Below, piece after piece: positions 29,448-39,612 of a stretch of 64,000 bases of DNA. Each line of letters begins with the position of its first letter. Within the stretch, counting starts at the first letter, position 1. Below the pieces are notes generated by a model. It saw nothing but the letters and a program-made list of their open reading frames with translations. It searched no databases and was not told the DNA's origin. A program made the translations under genes and the position numbers. The stretch comes from Trichomonas tenax (lineage: Eukaryota > Parabasalia > Trichomonadida > Trichomonadidae): assembly GCA_023091735.1 (NCBI GenBank), contig JALKBU010000087.1, positions 25,308 through 89,307 on the forward strand, read 5' to 3'.

Positions 29448-31679
29448 TTATGTTGGAGCGGCTTCGTTATTAATTATACCAACAACAACTTCATGCAACT
29501 TCAGATGCTTAATCAATTCTTCGATATCAGTATCACTAGAGTTATTTGTAACAGAAAGATTCGTGAAATCATAAACGAAAATAGTGTCAACATCGTGAAG
29601 CATCTTTCTATAATAAGCCACAGCACTTGACAAGTCTCCCATGAACAAAGCTGATCGAATGTCACTTCCTGCTGTATTGAGAAGTTCTTCATCTTGAGGA
29701 AGTAATTTTTTGAGAGTTGGAACATATATTGTTAATCTCTTGACAACGAAGTTCAATATCTTTAACATTGAGATATTCCAATCATAATAAATTGATGAGA
29801 AGTTCTTATTCGTGTTCGTTCTCATCATTGAAATAATCATTGGATCCTTGGAGACACTGTAAAAGATGATGCACTGGCTATCGATTGTGTCGCTTTCTGG
29901 ATTTCCGAGAGCTTTATATCTGATTTGGAGCTCTTTCCATTCGGGTTTTAATGTTCCTGAACATTCTTCAGGGAAACTGATTGCCACGAAATTCTGGAAA
30001 TTGGTGAATGTTATATGCTTGAAATCTTGGCAACCGGAGAGAAGCAAACCATGTTTAATGAAAGCCAAAACCTGAAGGCGAACTTTGATGAATTCTTGGA
30101 TCAATATATCGAGGAATTTCCAATAATCAATTCTCTCTTCTGTGTTTGTGAACTCCTGACATGGCTCCCAGAAAGGAAACACAGCATGATGAACAGTTAC
30201 AGCATCTTCGGGCGATATCGTGATCTTTGATGCTTCTGGTTCGATTTGTTCATTGGCAACAAGATCGGCAATGTCCGGTGTTGAATAAATGATTGAAAAT
30301 TCAATCATTGCACTAAAGAACCTGAAAAGAGGGAAATCATATTCATATGTTGCGAATTTGTTGAAAATAACAATCAAATAATTCACTTCTTCCATGAAAT
30401 GCGCTGTTCTAATTAAACTCTTCGACATTCTATCAACTAAATACGGTGTCTTATATAGATTTGCTAAATAAGCTTGCAAAACTTGATCAAATTTTGTAAA
30501 TGGTTTTTGTGGATCTTCCAATGAAATGCCATTAATAAATATCGAACATATCTTAGGGAATATCCAATAATACTTCTTAAACTCACCTTCATCGTATGAT
30601 CTTTCGACTATTTCTTGCTCCTGGATGTAATCAACAAAACTGAATATAGTGTGTCTTAGTGGTGCATGCATATCTGTGCTCGAATCAATCTCTTCCATCG
30701 AAACTAATCTGTCGACGCGCTTAATTTTCTTCTGCTTCGGGGAATTCGTCAATAGGTTCATTCCTGAGTTGTTATTGAAGAAAATCGAGGAACTGGAAGT
30801 TTGAATTATTCCTGGAACTTGAATTTCTTGAACTTGAACTTCTTTGTCTTCGTAATTTTCGTGTAATTTTATGGTTTGCACTGATTTTTGTGCAACTTGA
30901 ACTTTCAATCTCTCATTCTCCTCTTTCAATATCGTGATTTGAAGTCGCAATTCAGTCGCTAAGCTCTTTAATTGTTCGATCTGAACTGATCGTTCATTTG
31001 CTTGATCTCTGTACTGTCTTTTCTTTTCTCTTTGAATCTTAGCTTCGGTTTGGACGTCTGCAATGTATCTTTTCGCTGATTCAGTTCTTTCGATTTGTGA
31101 TTTTAGTTCTTTTTCGACAACTGATATGTTAAAGTCCTTTTGGACTAATTTTTCACGTAAATCATTGATTTCTGCGTTGTATGTTTCGCTTAATTTTGGA
31201 TATTTCTCGATTAAAGACATATAAAATAATCGAATTTTTGCGAAAAGTTTTCCATGATCGTTGCTTATCTCTTTAATTTGTGTGCAGCCTTCATTCCAAG
31301 CGAAGTTATAGGCATCTGTCAATCTTGATAAAATATCGAATTTTTCTTCTGCAGAAGCAGAGCTGTAACTGTTGATGGGGATCTGAGAAATCGATTCTTC
31401 GAGGTTTTTTAGCAGATTCATCGCTTTTTCGGGAAATTGTTTGTTAACTAAGCAATTTCGGAAATGTGTTAAATCTTTTTGCGTCTGTATCCCACCCTTC
31501 TTGAATCCGACGGTATTCAGTGATTTTCCTTCCATCAGAAGCGAAGAAGCTTTTTTATTATCCATTTTCGAAACTCTAACTCTCGAAATAGACGCGTTCG
31601 TCCTTCGAGAACTCTCAGACATCAGTGTCTCAGGTCGGCCTTTTTTGATCTCTATCAACGGAACTTGACCTTGAGACAT
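29448..31679 (-). CDS. Coiled-coil protein, unknown
   Basis: 743 aa. A basic, Ser-rich N-terminus (1-60) precedes a helical block (about 65-165: FRNCLVNKQFPEKAMNLL, then AYNFAWNEGCTQIKEISN), a long coiled coil (about 165-265), and a folded all-helical C-terminal half (330-743). The 65-265 region is reminiscent of the dynein light-intermediate chain p28 / TSNAXIP1-type coiled coil, which would suit a flagellar protein, but I see no decisive motif. Convergent with importin-beta. Function unknown. Confidence 0.8.
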   Translation of the reverse strand: MSQGQVPLIEIKKGRPETLMSESSRRTNASISRVRVSKMDNKKASSLLMEGKSLNTVGFKKGGIQTQKDLTHFRNCLVNKQFPEKAMNLLKNLEESISQIPINSYSSASAEEKFDILSRLTDAYNFAWNEGCTQIKEISNDHGKLFAKIRLFYMSLIEKYPKLSETYNAEINDLREKLVQKDFNISVVEKELKSQIERTESAKRYIADVQTEAKIQREKKRQYRDQANERSVQIEQLKSLATELRLQITILKEENERLKVQVAQKSVQTIKLHENYEDKEVQVQEIQVPGIIQTSSSSIFFNNNSGMNLLTNSPKQKKIKRVDRLVSMEEIDSSTDMHAPLRHTIFSFVDYIQEQEIVERSYDEGEFKKYYWIFPKICSIFINGISLEDPQKPFTKFDQVLQAYLANLYKTPYLVDRMSKSLIRTAHFMEEVNYLIVIFNKFATYEYDFPLFRFFSAMIEFSIIYSTPDIADLVANEQIEPEASKITISPEDAVTVHHAVFPFWEPCQEFTNTEERIDYWKFLDILIQEFIKVRLQVLAFIKHGLLLSGCQDFKHITFTNFQNFVAISFPEECSGTLKPEWKELQIRYKALGNPESDTIDSQCIIFYSVSKDPMIISMMRTNTNKNFSSIYYDWNISMLKILNFVVKRLTIYVPTLKKLLPQDEELLNTAGSDIRSALFMGDLSSAVAYYRKMLHDVDTIFVYDFTNLSVTNNSSDTDIEELIKHLKLHEVVVGIINNEAAPT

Positions 31680-32138
31680 CGAAAAAGAAATAATTCAGGT
31701 TACAACTCTGAATTCTTATGAAAAGATGTTTATTGAAATCTCCACAATGTGGTATAACTGTTTTATTAATTAAAATTGTCACATTTCAATTTCTTTATTC
31801 TGAAATTTGCTTTCGACGTTTTCAATAATTCTGATTTCGATATTGATGCTTCTGATCAATTCTAAGGGTCAAAAACTTACAAGAACATAATTCTCAAAGA
31901 CGTCAATATACTGGTAAATCTAGGAATCGATATCATCAATATATATTACTTTGCATATCACCTCAATTTAGGGCACCAAATGATGAATAGCATGTAGAGG
32001 TTAAAAAGATTCAGTTAATGAAGAAATACTTATGTTTATTACAGAATATTGACTATTTTCAAAATTATTACAGACAAGATATTAACTATGATAAGTTCTT
32101 GGCAGCGTTTATATGCCAATGGAAATGCTTTTTATTCA
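31680..32138. other. AT-rich intergenic
   Basis: No ORF, RNA gene or repeat that I can support. Confidence 0.5.
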
Positions 32139-32483
32139 TCAAAGTTTTGTAATTTTATAAGCTGAAATGTGTTGCTCCGGTAAGGATATATCTGGGCGAG
32201 AATGACCTAAAATATAAAGTACCTTGCTGTACCTTGAATTGACATAAATTGTCACTGTTCCATTTGTTTTTTCAGCGCGAAAATCAGAAATATATGATTG
32301 AGAATTAGACAATGTTTGTTGAGAACAATAAAACATTGTTTTAGCATTATTCTTATCGAAAACACAATAATTTATCCGAGTTCCAGTAGCTACAATAAAT
32401 AGAATATCTTTCCAATTATTGTTAATATATAGGGTGTGCAAGGGTGTGTTTAACGCAGAAAGATTGGCGCAAATCTGAATCAT
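32139..32483 (-). CDS. Small unknown protein with E2F-like promoter
   Basis: 114 aa, beta-rich (SLHTLYINNNW-type, GTRINYCVFDK, NGTVTIYVNS repeats of strand-turn-strand), no membrane segment. No family recognised. About 100 bp upstream on its strand are two strong E2F-like sites (TTTCGCGGGAAA and the palindrome TTGGCGCCAA), and TTTGCGCCAA overlaps the first codons. Such sites mark S-phase genes elsewhere, so a replication or cell-cycle role is a reasonable guess, not more. Confidence 0.5.
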   Translation of the reverse strand: MIQICANLSALNTPLHTLYINNNWKDILFIVATGTRINYCVFDKNNAKTMFYCSQQTLSNSQSYISDFRAEKTNGTVTIYVNSRYSKVLYILGHSRPDISLPEQHISAYKITKL

Positions 32484-32581
32484 TCTATTAACACATATAT
32501 AATATACACCTATAATAACTCTTATATAGAGAAATGTGTCATATAATTTTTATATAAAATCAAAATTGAGTCCGAGAGCGG

Positions 32582-32607
32582 TTTCGCGGGAAAAATTGGC
32601 GCCAAAA
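32582..32607. promoter_or_regulatory. Paired E2F-like sites
   Basis: TTTCGCGGGAAA (32582-32593) next to the palindrome TTGGCGCCAAAA (32596-32607). Both are near-textbook E2F/DP sites and stand out in AT-rich DNA. They share their GC core with the elements in the H3-H4 promoter. Confidence 0.55.
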
Positions 32608-33745
32608 TGTTCATTTTTTTTTTTTGATGTGACGAAGAAAGAATTTTCACTCTCTCTTCAAAAAATTTTTGAAACAATCTTTCTCTGCTATTATACGTAT
32701 AGTATACCTCGTATATAATCTATGGATATACTCATAATTGTAACTGAATCTTAGGTTGTTGATAAGCAATCCAATAAATAGAGACGGCTCGAATTTTGAC
32801 AATCTGAGATGGGATTCTTTTGTTTTCATTACAGTCAACCCAATGATTGATAAAAGACATAGACAATAGTTACCGTATATAATAGATACAGTATTGATTA
32901 TAATAACATTAGTAGATAGATGATTTATAAATGATATGAAAACGAAAATCTCGAAAGACATGTTTTCTCCGCAAACACAATTTTTTTGACATAAATTTGA
33001 TTCCCATCGAATATTTGCTTTTACATTAATTACTGAGATGTGTCAATTACTTTCCTTAGGGACACAACGGATCTATAGTTGATGGTCTATTACTCTCTGC
33101 AATTGAATGAAGTCAAGTTTGATGTATATGGTCAAAACAGCATTTCAATTACAAATTTGAAAAATATAACATAATTTTTATTTTGATCTGATACAGATAT
33201 TATGAAGGAAAACAACGATATAATATATAAATAAGATATATACTTATTGGATATTAACATTATATAGATTGTAGTTGATTGTGGACACAATATGACATCA
33301 TGACAAATGGTGAAAGTGTTTTCACTTTTTTTGAAATTTCACAAAAAAATTCATTTTCGCTTTTATAGAGTTATTCAAGTTACACAGCCTTGATTTTTTA
33401 TTTTGCTCTATAGATTCCGATTCAGAATCGTTCGGCCTATCTATTCATATGCTTAAATTGATCTGTACTTTGCTATTGGTCAATTTATTCAAGCAGAATT
33501 CTTGCTTCTCTGTTAGCTTCTTTTATATATATTGCTCCATCGGGAGAGAATGATATTATTGAGCAGACGATGCTGTTTTTATATTATCAATTAATCACAG
33601 GAAAGATTTCAAAGATATAGAACTACAGGTTCATTAAATAATTCCTGGTGATAAAGATACGGCTCAAAATATTCGCTCCAATCTCGATTCCTAAATAAAA
33701 GTGCTGTAAACAGCTTTCATAATAAATTTTTGACAAATTCAAAAA

Positions 33746-33785
33746 TGACATGTAAATGTGTAAACAAATTGTTTTGTCGTGTAAA
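33746..33785. promoter_or_regulatory. Two copies of recurrent element
   Basis: TGACATGTAAA (33746-33756) and TGTCGTGTAAA (33775-33785), 20 bp upstream of the preferred ATG at 33805. They support starting the gene at 33805 rather than at the in-frame ATG at 33745. Confidence 0.5.
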
Positions 33786-33804
33786 TTACCAAAAAAATAT
33801 AAAA

Positions 33805-34848
33805 ATGATCGATGAGAGTTTAGCGGCAGAACTTGGCCAGTTATTGATAAACGCAATCAAAACGAAGAACTTCGACGAAGCCAGGAGGATTCTCGATCAA
33901 GGCGCCGATCCAAGGTGGTCAGATGAGACAGGAATGAACGCAATGGACTATGCACAACTTACAAACGATAAAGACTTCTTCAGGGAAATCATCAAAGCAA
34001 ACAGAAAGATAAATGTCAGATGTGTTATCGCAAAACTTCCAGAATTGATCGATAAAATTTTCCAAATTCCAGATATGTCCTTCCAATTCAAGTGGAAGGT
34101 CTACTCATGGATGCCGCTCGTTACAATGTTCTGTCCTAACGATGTTTGGACAGTCTACAAAGTCGGTGGAAAAGTTCGAATCGATTCGACAACAGCAGAT
34201 TGGACTGGAAGTAGGTGGGCGAGAGGCGATGTCTCGCTTTACATCGATTTGCAGGTTCCTGACCTAATGGACTCTTTCGTTGTTATCGATAATAACACAG
34301 GAGAACGCGTAAATCTTCTTCGTGAAGTCGAAAACAGCGATGAACTCGAAACAGATATCGACAATTTGCTTAAAATGGATCTTCTGAAAGGTTCTCTTCA
34401 TCCTGAAGTCTTTAAGATCGAACGCTCAAAAGGAACGTTTGGCCGTGCTCTTCCCCCTGTCACACACGAAAACAGATGGAAGGCAACACAATACGACTTG
34501 ACAAACGCAAAAATCACATTTTTACATTATTATGCAGAAGAATTCGGCAAAGAAAACCCACAATCGATAGTTCATACAAAGACGTACAGCGGAAGGTTCT
34601 GGTGCAGCGATGAATTTCCTGTCCAGCCAAGCGCTATTACTCCGTTTTTGGAAGCTTTGACACCTTTCAAAGAAACAGCGAAAAATATTCTTACATTACT
34701 CGGAATGTTCGAAGCAGGAATGCCAGTGAAGGCTACTGTTTACGTTTTCCCAACAGTTAAATTCTCATTCGAAATCGTCAATTATACAGACAATGTCGGC
34801 TTATTTGGAACCAAGGTAGAGATGCCTCCACCTCCAGCTACAAATTAG
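33805..34848 (+). CDS. ANKRD13-family protein
   Basis: 347 aa. Residues about 1-65 form an ankyrin-like helical pair (FDEARRILDQGADPRW, MNAMDYAQL). The rest matches the ANKRD13/GPCR-chaperone domain: VYSWMPLVTMFCPNDVW, then KVRIDSTTADW, W-x-RGDVSLYI, and later KTYSGRFWCSDEFP. Animal ANKRD13 proteins sit on endosomes, bind ubiquitinated membrane cargo through C-terminal UIMs and help internalisation. No UIM is visible here; the C-terminus is a short proline stretch. Start chosen at 33805 because two recurrent elements lie within the upstream in-frame extension. Confidence 0.85.
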   Translation: MIDESLAAELGQLLINAIKTKNFDEARRILDQGADPRWSDETGMNAMDYAQLTNDKDFFREIIKANRKINVRCVIAKLPELIDKIFQIPDMSFQFKWKVYSWMPLVTMFCPNDVWTVYKVGGKVRIDSTTADWTGSRWARGDVSLYIDLQVPDLMDSFVVIDNNTGERVNLLREVENSDELETDIDNLLKMDLLKGSLHPEVFKIERSKGTFGRALPPVTHENRWKATQYDLTNAKITFLHYYAEEFGKENPQSIVHTKTYSGRFWCSDEFPVQPSAITPFLEALTPFKETAKNILTLLGMFEAGMPVKATVYVFPTVKFSFEIVNYTDNVGLFGTKVEMPPPPATN

Positions 34849-35114
34849 ACCATTATAAAGTATCTATTAATAAAGTGTATGTTATAATAACCCTCAAAAT
34901 CTCTTTTGTTCCATTTTTCTTTATTTTTTATTAAAAAATATTCGTTTTTTTTAGAATATTCTTGAAATCTATAAAATGTAACTAAAAGAATTGTCATTAT
35001 TTTAGGTGAGTTTTAGAAAAATCAAATAATATTGATAATTTAGTAAAAATCATGGATTTACTCAGAGAATATATTCAATTCGACTAAGTGATTGAGATTT
35101 TAAATTATAAGTTA

Positions 35115-35120
35115 TCATTT
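35115..35120 (+). promoter_or_regulatory. Initiator-like TCATTT
   Basis: TCATTT with its A at 35117, 7 nt before the ATG at 35124. This spacing matches the trichomonad Inr and supports the start of the pseudokinase. Confidence 0.55.
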
Positions 35121-35123
35121 TTC

Positions 35124-36197
35124 ATGAATGTTTATCAAATTGGTGATTATCATTTAATTGAAACTTCGGCAGACGAAGCTGATTTCTATGTTTCCTATAC
35201 TTTGGAACATTTGAAAACAAAACAGAAGTATTTGGGGTACTTAATACACAGAAAAACAATGTTATATTCTCCATTTATATCTCGTTTACACAGAATCCTT
35301 GAAATTCAATATTCCTGCAATTTTCCACTTATACAACAAATTCATGAAGTTATCATTGACGGAGATATGCAATTAATAGTTTTCGAACGCAAATATCGAC
35401 TTTTACTTCAATTGTATTACAATGGAGAAACAATATTCGAATCCCATGTCAAAAAGATTTTCTTCCAAATGGCATTATCAGTCAAATACCTTCACAAACA
35501 CTTAATAGCTGATTTAGACCTTCAACCAAACGCTTTTTACTTTACACAGTCGGGAGTCATCAAACTTTCGAGTTTTATGTTTTCTAATTACTTTGAACCT
35601 GGAGTTTTGGTTCAAGCAGATCCCGGAAATTTGAATTATTCTGCTCCTGAAGTTTTTAAAGGAATGTTCGAACCATTTAAAGCTGATATTTGGAGTCTTG
35701 GAATGATCCTTTATTCGATGTTATGCGGTGATTGCCCAATCACAGGCCAAAATCCGGAAGAAATAATCGCGAAATTAAAAGATTTGAAAGAGTTCTCAAT
35801 ACCAACATATTTATCAGAAGAATCCGCAGATATTCTACGCTTAATGCTTCAAATTGATCCTCAAAAACGTCCAAATATCAACGAAATAATCCAACATCCA
35901 TATTTGCAGTCAAATATCATTACAAAATGCATTAAATTACAATCAAATTTACAGAAATCGAAAGAAAGATTAATCTCTTATGCGAATATGAAATCGATTT
36001 ATATAAAAGAATTCAAAGGCAACGAATTCAAGTTTAAGTTTAACTTCCAGACAGGAAATATCTTCAATTCTATCATTACTTTACTCAATATCAATGATGT
36101 ACCAAATCTAAAACTAGAAGTACTAATCTGCGAAAACCAAGCAGATTTTACAGACTTGATAGATGCATTTCAGTATCTGCTTGGTAATAAGGCATGA
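35124..36197 (+). CDS. Protein pseudokinase, CAMK/SNF1-like
   Basis: 357 aa. The C-lobe is a clear kinase: YSAPEVFKG (APE), ADIWSLGMILYSMLCG (subdomain IX) and DPQKRPNINEIIQHPY. Catalytic parts are lost: no Gly-rich loop at the N-terminus, no clear VAIK lysine, the HRDLKPEN loop reads ADLDLQPNA, and DFG reads SSF. It therefore should not transfer phosphate and more likely acts as a scaffold or allosteric partner. The start at 35124 follows an initiator; the open frame upstream begins only with GTG. Residues 275-357 form a C-terminal domain that could be KA1-like, not certain. Confidence 0.88.
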   Translation: MNVYQIGDYHLIETSADEADFYVSYTLEHLKTKQKYLGYLIHRKTMLYSPFISRLHRILEIQYSCNFPLIQQIHEVIIDGDMQLIVFERKYRLLLQLYYNGETIFESHVKKIFFQMALSVKYLHKHLIADLDLQPNAFYFTQSGVIKLSSFMFSNYFEPGVLVQADPGNLNYSAPEVFKGMFEPFKADIWSLGMILYSMLCGDCPITGQNPEEIIAKLKDLKEFSIPTYLSEESADILRLMLQIDPQKRPNINEIIQHPYLQSNIITKCIKLQSNLQKSKERLISYANMKSIYIKEFKGNEFKFKFNFQTGNIFNSIITLLNINDVPNLKLEVLICENQADFTDLIDAFQYLLGNKA

Positions 36198-36579
36198 AAT
36201 ATCTTTGAATATGATTAAAAATTTGTATGTATTTTTCGATAACTACGTATTGAGTTCTATAGACTCAACAAAACAAAGTTTTCAAGTATTTTTGGAAAGA
36301 ATTTTGGAAAATTTTAATATAAACAAAATCTATAAAATAATAGTAATAGCAAACAATGAAATTGAATTGGCAATTCCAGCCTCGGTAATTGATTGATGAA
36401 ATTTCTATATTTTTCTTTTTGAAATAATATTGAGTTAGAGTTTGATGGCGTAAATTAATGCTTATAGAGCACATAATTCGTACTATGTTTTTGGATTTTC
36501 TTGTTTAGGCCAACATTTTTTTGTAATTTCATCGAACCTTATTATTTGCGGTAGAAGAAATTTCATACCATGGTATGAG

Positions 36580-37086
36580 CTATTGTTGCTGTTGGTTTTG
36601 AGCTCGTTTAATGATTTTCTTTGCGATATAATAAAACAAAGCTAAAATTGACATAATAATTACAATGTCTTTTGTATTCATTTTCTCGGGTTTCTGAGTT
36701 AAAAGGTAAGTCTCGACTTGTCTTGTTTTGGAATTGATAAAACTAACATCAACAGCATGTTGAGAGAAGAATTCGACAACAATTTGGTAGTTTTCGTTAA
36801 TTTTGGCAAAGCCAAAGTAATGATTTGTTGAAAAATTAGCAAACTCCATTTCGAATGTTGTATTCTTGTATTTAATTCGTGCTGTGTAATCTTTTGTTAC
36901 GTTTATATTTAACAAGTTATCATATAACAATGCTTCAAAACGCCTGTATCCTAAAGTAATAAAATAAAGAACGAATTTTCGATGAGGAACTAGACATGAC
37001 CAGTTTCCTGCAATAGCGAGCGGCAAATTAAACTTTTTTGGCGTAAATAAAGAACATCTTGCCGCAGCCAATAACAAAAAGATCAT
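36580..37086 (-). CDS. Type I membrane protein, small
   Basis: 168 aa. An N-terminal signal-like segment (MIFLLLAAARCSLF) is followed by a beta-rich ectodomain of about 115 residues with possible N-glycosylation sites (NWS, NVT, NTT, NFS), one membrane segment near 142-160 (IVIIMSILALFYYIA) and a short basic, Gln-rich tail (KKIIKRAQNQQQQ) with a KK signal that could mean ER retention. No family recognised. Two recurrent elements (37103-37113, 37124-37134) are directly upstream. Confidence 0.75.
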   Translation of the reverse strand: MIFLLLAAARCSLFTPKKFNLPLAIAGNWSCLVPHRKFVLYFITLGYRRFEALLYDNLLNINVTKDYTARIKYKNTTFEMEFANFSTNHYFGFAKINENYQIVVEFFSQHAVDVSFINSKTRQVETYLLTQKPEKMNTKDIVIIMSILALFYYIAKKIIKRAQNQQQQ

Positions 37087-37102
37087 TCAACAAAAATATT
37101 AA

Positions 37103-37134
37103 TTTACACGACAAAAATACGAATTTACATGACA
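37103..37134. promoter_or_regulatory. Two copies of recurrent element
   Basis: TTTACACGACA (37103-37113) and TTTACATGACA (37124-37134), 17 bp upstream of the minus-strand membrane-protein start; period of 21 bp, two helical turns. Confidence 0.55.
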
Positions 37135-37297
37135 TATATTAATGTTATGCATAATTCTAACTTTTCATTGAAGATTTAATTAATAATCGATGAACTAGAT
37201 TATGAATCAATAAACTGTTAAGGAATTTTGATTTTCTGACTTGTCAAATGCGATTTCTTACGCGACAAAAACGATGATTTTAAATAGAAAAACGAAA

Positions 37298-37308
37298 TTT
37301 ACACGTCA
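37298..37308. promoter_or_regulatory. Recurrent element TTTACACGTCA
   Basis: Single copy about 200 bp upstream of the Rab5-like gene, in a divergent promoter region shared with the membrane protein at 36.6-37.1 kb. Confidence 0.45.
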
Positions 37309-37497
37309 AAGGGTTAGTTTACAAATCATAATTATAAATTGAGATAACTTCTACACCCATAAAAAGTCGAAAATATTAAATTTATATTCAGAAGATGATA
37401 TAAAAGATAAATGACATGAAAAATAGAGATTATTTTACAACTTGACAGAAAGCCAAATTTGAGAGACCTATCACACCCGCTGGCAATAGCAAAAAAT

Positions 37498-37503
37498 TCA
37501 TTT
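37498..37503 (+). promoter_or_regulatory. Initiator-like TCATTT
   Basis: TCATTT with its A at 37500, 7 nt before ATG 37507 (sequence TTCATTTATCATG). Decides the start of the Rab gene. Confidence 0.6.
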
Positions 37504-37506
37504 ATC

Positions 37507-38106
37507 ATGAAGTGTACTTTTCGCTCAGTCATGATCGGCGATAGTGCTGTCGGCAAAACGTCAATAGTCAACAGATTTTTGAGAAATAGCTTCGACCAGT
37601 CAGAACCGAGCACAATTGGCGCATTATATGAATCACATAATGAAACTAGAAATGGAAAACCAATAGAATTGCAGATCTGGGATACGGCCGGACAGGAGCA
37701 GTACAGAAGTCTCGGTCCAATCTACTTCAGAAGCTCTCTCGGTGCTATTTTAGTGTTCGATATCACTAATCAGAAATCTTTCGACAATTTAGAAGAATGG
37801 CTCAACTTTTACCGCAATGCAGGCTGCGAAAACACAGTGGTTATGATCGTTGGAAACAAAAATGACCTTGCGGATCAGAGAGTGATTACGGCTGAACAAG
37901 GCCAGGCTTGGGCCACTGCTCACGGATGCACCTATATGGAAACGTCCGCTTTACTCGGTTTGGGCATCAAATCGCTTTTCAAGACATTTATCGATCAGCT
38001 TTTGGTTCAGAATGAGGAGGAGCACGAAAAGAGACAGTCAAAGATGCCAAAGAGCGCAACTGGTCTCCCTCCACCAGCAAAAGAACAAAAATCTGGATGC
38101 TGTTAG
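37507..38106 (+). CDS. Rab GTPase, Rab5-like
   Basis: 199 aa. All G motifs are intact: GDSAVGKTS, the effector region STIGALYE, WDTAGQEQYRSL, GNKNDL and ETSALLG. The C-terminus KSGCC is prenylated in Rabs. The STIGA effector loop and overall sequence point to the Rab5/Rab21/Rab22 group, which controls early endosomes. The upstream frame opens only with TTG, and an initiator at 37498 supports ATG 37507. Unlike the Rab at 12 kb, G4 is canonical. Confidence 0.93.
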   Translation: MKCTFRSVMIGDSAVGKTSIVNRFLRNSFDQSEPSTIGALYESHNETRNGKPIELQIWDTAGQEQYRSLGPIYFRSSLGAILVFDITNQKSFDNLEEWLNFYRNAGCENTVVMIVGNKNDLADQRVITAEQGQAWATAHGCTYMETSALLGLGIKSLFKTFIDQLLVQNEEEHEKRQSKMPKSATGLPPPAKEQKSGCC

Positions 38107-38439
38107 ATTTGTTTATCTGTCATTAATTTAAACATTAAATATGAGATTAGAAATGTTCCATAAGAAGCTTTTTCACTTTCGCAAATATATTTTTTTCTTG
38201 AAATCTTTTTCTTTTCAATCCTCCACTCTATTTCAACAAAGCTACACTCTAGCTATTACGATATTGTTCACTCTTGAATTTTTTTTGAAAATATATTTTG
38301 ATCATAATTTTTTTTCAAACTCAATCAAAAATATAATTGCAAATCATAAAAATTCATGAATCATATATGCTCTTCGAATATTTTTGATATTTGAGGAAAA
38401 ATATTTGATAAGATAATAAAAAACACACAAACATATTTA
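38107..38439. other. AT-rich convergent spacer
   Basis: Between the Rab and a coiled-coil gene 3' ends. No supported feature; a 72-codon frame at 38141 has random-looking composition. Confidence 0.5.
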
Positions 38440-39612
38440 TTATTGGGAGTGATTGATCTTCTCTAAAAGAACAGATTTCATCTGCTCAACAAATTCTTCG
38501 ACTGCTGGAATCTTTGGTTTTGCTTTTTCACGAGTGACAATTTTCTTCTTTGAAGTGGATCTTTTAAGTCTCATTGGTGGATTAGGTGTAGAAACAACTG
38601 TGGCACGAGCAGAAAGTGGAAGTCCCATCAAATCATTTTCATTATCAAGGAGACTCTTGAATCCCAAGTTCATATTATTGATTTCTTCGTCTCCTATTTG
38701 CTGAAGGAGCTCAATTTCTTTTGTTAATTGAGCGTTCTTTTGTTTCAACAATGTAACGATTGATTCTTGTTCTTTTACATCTTTAGAGAGAAGCTCAGCT
38801 TCCTTCTGAAGTTGCAAGTTTCTTTCGTGCTCACTTTTGAGTTGAGTTTCGATATCTCTCGTTTCATGTTCGACTTTATCTGCTTCTTGATTGAATTTAT
38901 CGATGACTTCATTTACTGGTAAATATGATGAGTATGAATAGATTTCACCGAGTAATTTTTCCATATGAGGATTATAACGATCTAAAACAACTTTCTCTGT
39001 GAACGCATTGGTCTTAGAAAGAGACATCTTGAAGCTTCCTATTCTCATGAGAACCTGAGAGTTAAGTTCACGCAATTCGTCCATAATTGGCTTTTTATCT
39101 TTTTGACTGTCGACTTCATTGACTTGTTGCTCTTGTGGCCTCGAACGAAGCAGTGCTTCATTGAGTTCTTCCTTCAGTTTGTTCATGTCAAGCTTCAGTT
39201 GAACTTTTCGCTGTACAGATTGTTCCATTAAATCGCCATAAGATTGTAACATCTGATCTCTCTGTCTTTCGAGACTTTTCTGTCGCGCGAGAAGTAAGGC
39301 GTTCTTATCTGACATGATTAATAGTTCTTCGTTGAATAAATCGGGAGATGTTGTTGGTTGTTGCTGTTGCTCAACTCTCATGTGTCCGTGGACTTGATGG
39401 ATGCTTTTAATGACAGGTTCTGTCTGCTCTTCTTCAGTTGTTAGTTCCGCTTCTTTGCGTTTTAACAGAGAATAAGATGGTTTCTCGATAGGCTGATTGG
39501 ATTGAGTTCCAAAAAGCTTTGCACCCAATGCCAACATCGCATCTTTGTCGTGTGGTGTCGTTAGATAGCTCGAGTATTTCTCTAAAACTTGCGCAAAATC
39601 AGATTCTGTCAT
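38440..39612 (-). CDS. Coiled-coil protein, unknown
   Basis: 390 aa. An N-terminal 80 residues without clear structure, a Gln-rich stretch (EQQQQP), then coiled coil from about 105 to 165 and again about 230-310, with a helical break between. The C-terminus is basic (MRLKRSTSKKKIVTREKAKP) followed by an amphipathic helix. No family recognised; cytoskeletal or tethering role possible. No recurrent element in its upstream region. Confidence 0.75.
   Translation of the reverse strand: MTESDFAQVLEKYSSYLTTPHDKDAMLALGAKLFGTQSNQPIEKPSYSLLKRKEAELTTEEEQTEPVIKSIHQVHGHMRVEQQQQPTTSPDLFNEELLIMSDKNALLLARQKSLERQRDQMLQSYGDLMEQSVQRKVQLKLDMNKLKEELNEALLRSRPQEQQVNEVDSQKDKKPIMDELRELNSQVLMRIGSFKMSLSKTNAFTEKVVLDRYNPHMEKLLGEIYSYSSYLPVNEVIDKFNQEADKVEHETRDIETQLKSEHERNLQLQKEAELLSKDVKEQESIVTLLKQKNAQLTKEIELLQQIGDEEINNMNLGFKSLLDNENDLMGLPLSARATVVSTPNPPMRLKRSTSKKKIVTREKAKPKIPAVEEFVEQMKSVLLEKINHSQ

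Larger units (their letters stand above)
32484..33804. other. Intergenic, mostly empty
   Basis: Apart from the E2F-like sites (32582-32607) and two copies of the recurrent element near the ANKRD13-like gene (33746-33785), I see nothing. Minus-strand frame 32647-32961 opens with ATG but has AT-rich random composition. Confidence 0.5.

Noticed and set aside
32647..32961. 104-codon minus-strand ORF
   Set aside because: AT-rich, Ile/Tyr-heavy composition without domain; likely chance.
33413..33551. Open plus-strand stretch of about 47-75 codons
   Set aside because: No start with promoter signal and no recognisable protein.
36211..36396. 61-codon ORF after the pseudokinase
   Set aside because: Possible, but no initiator and no recognisable domain; left out of the gene list.
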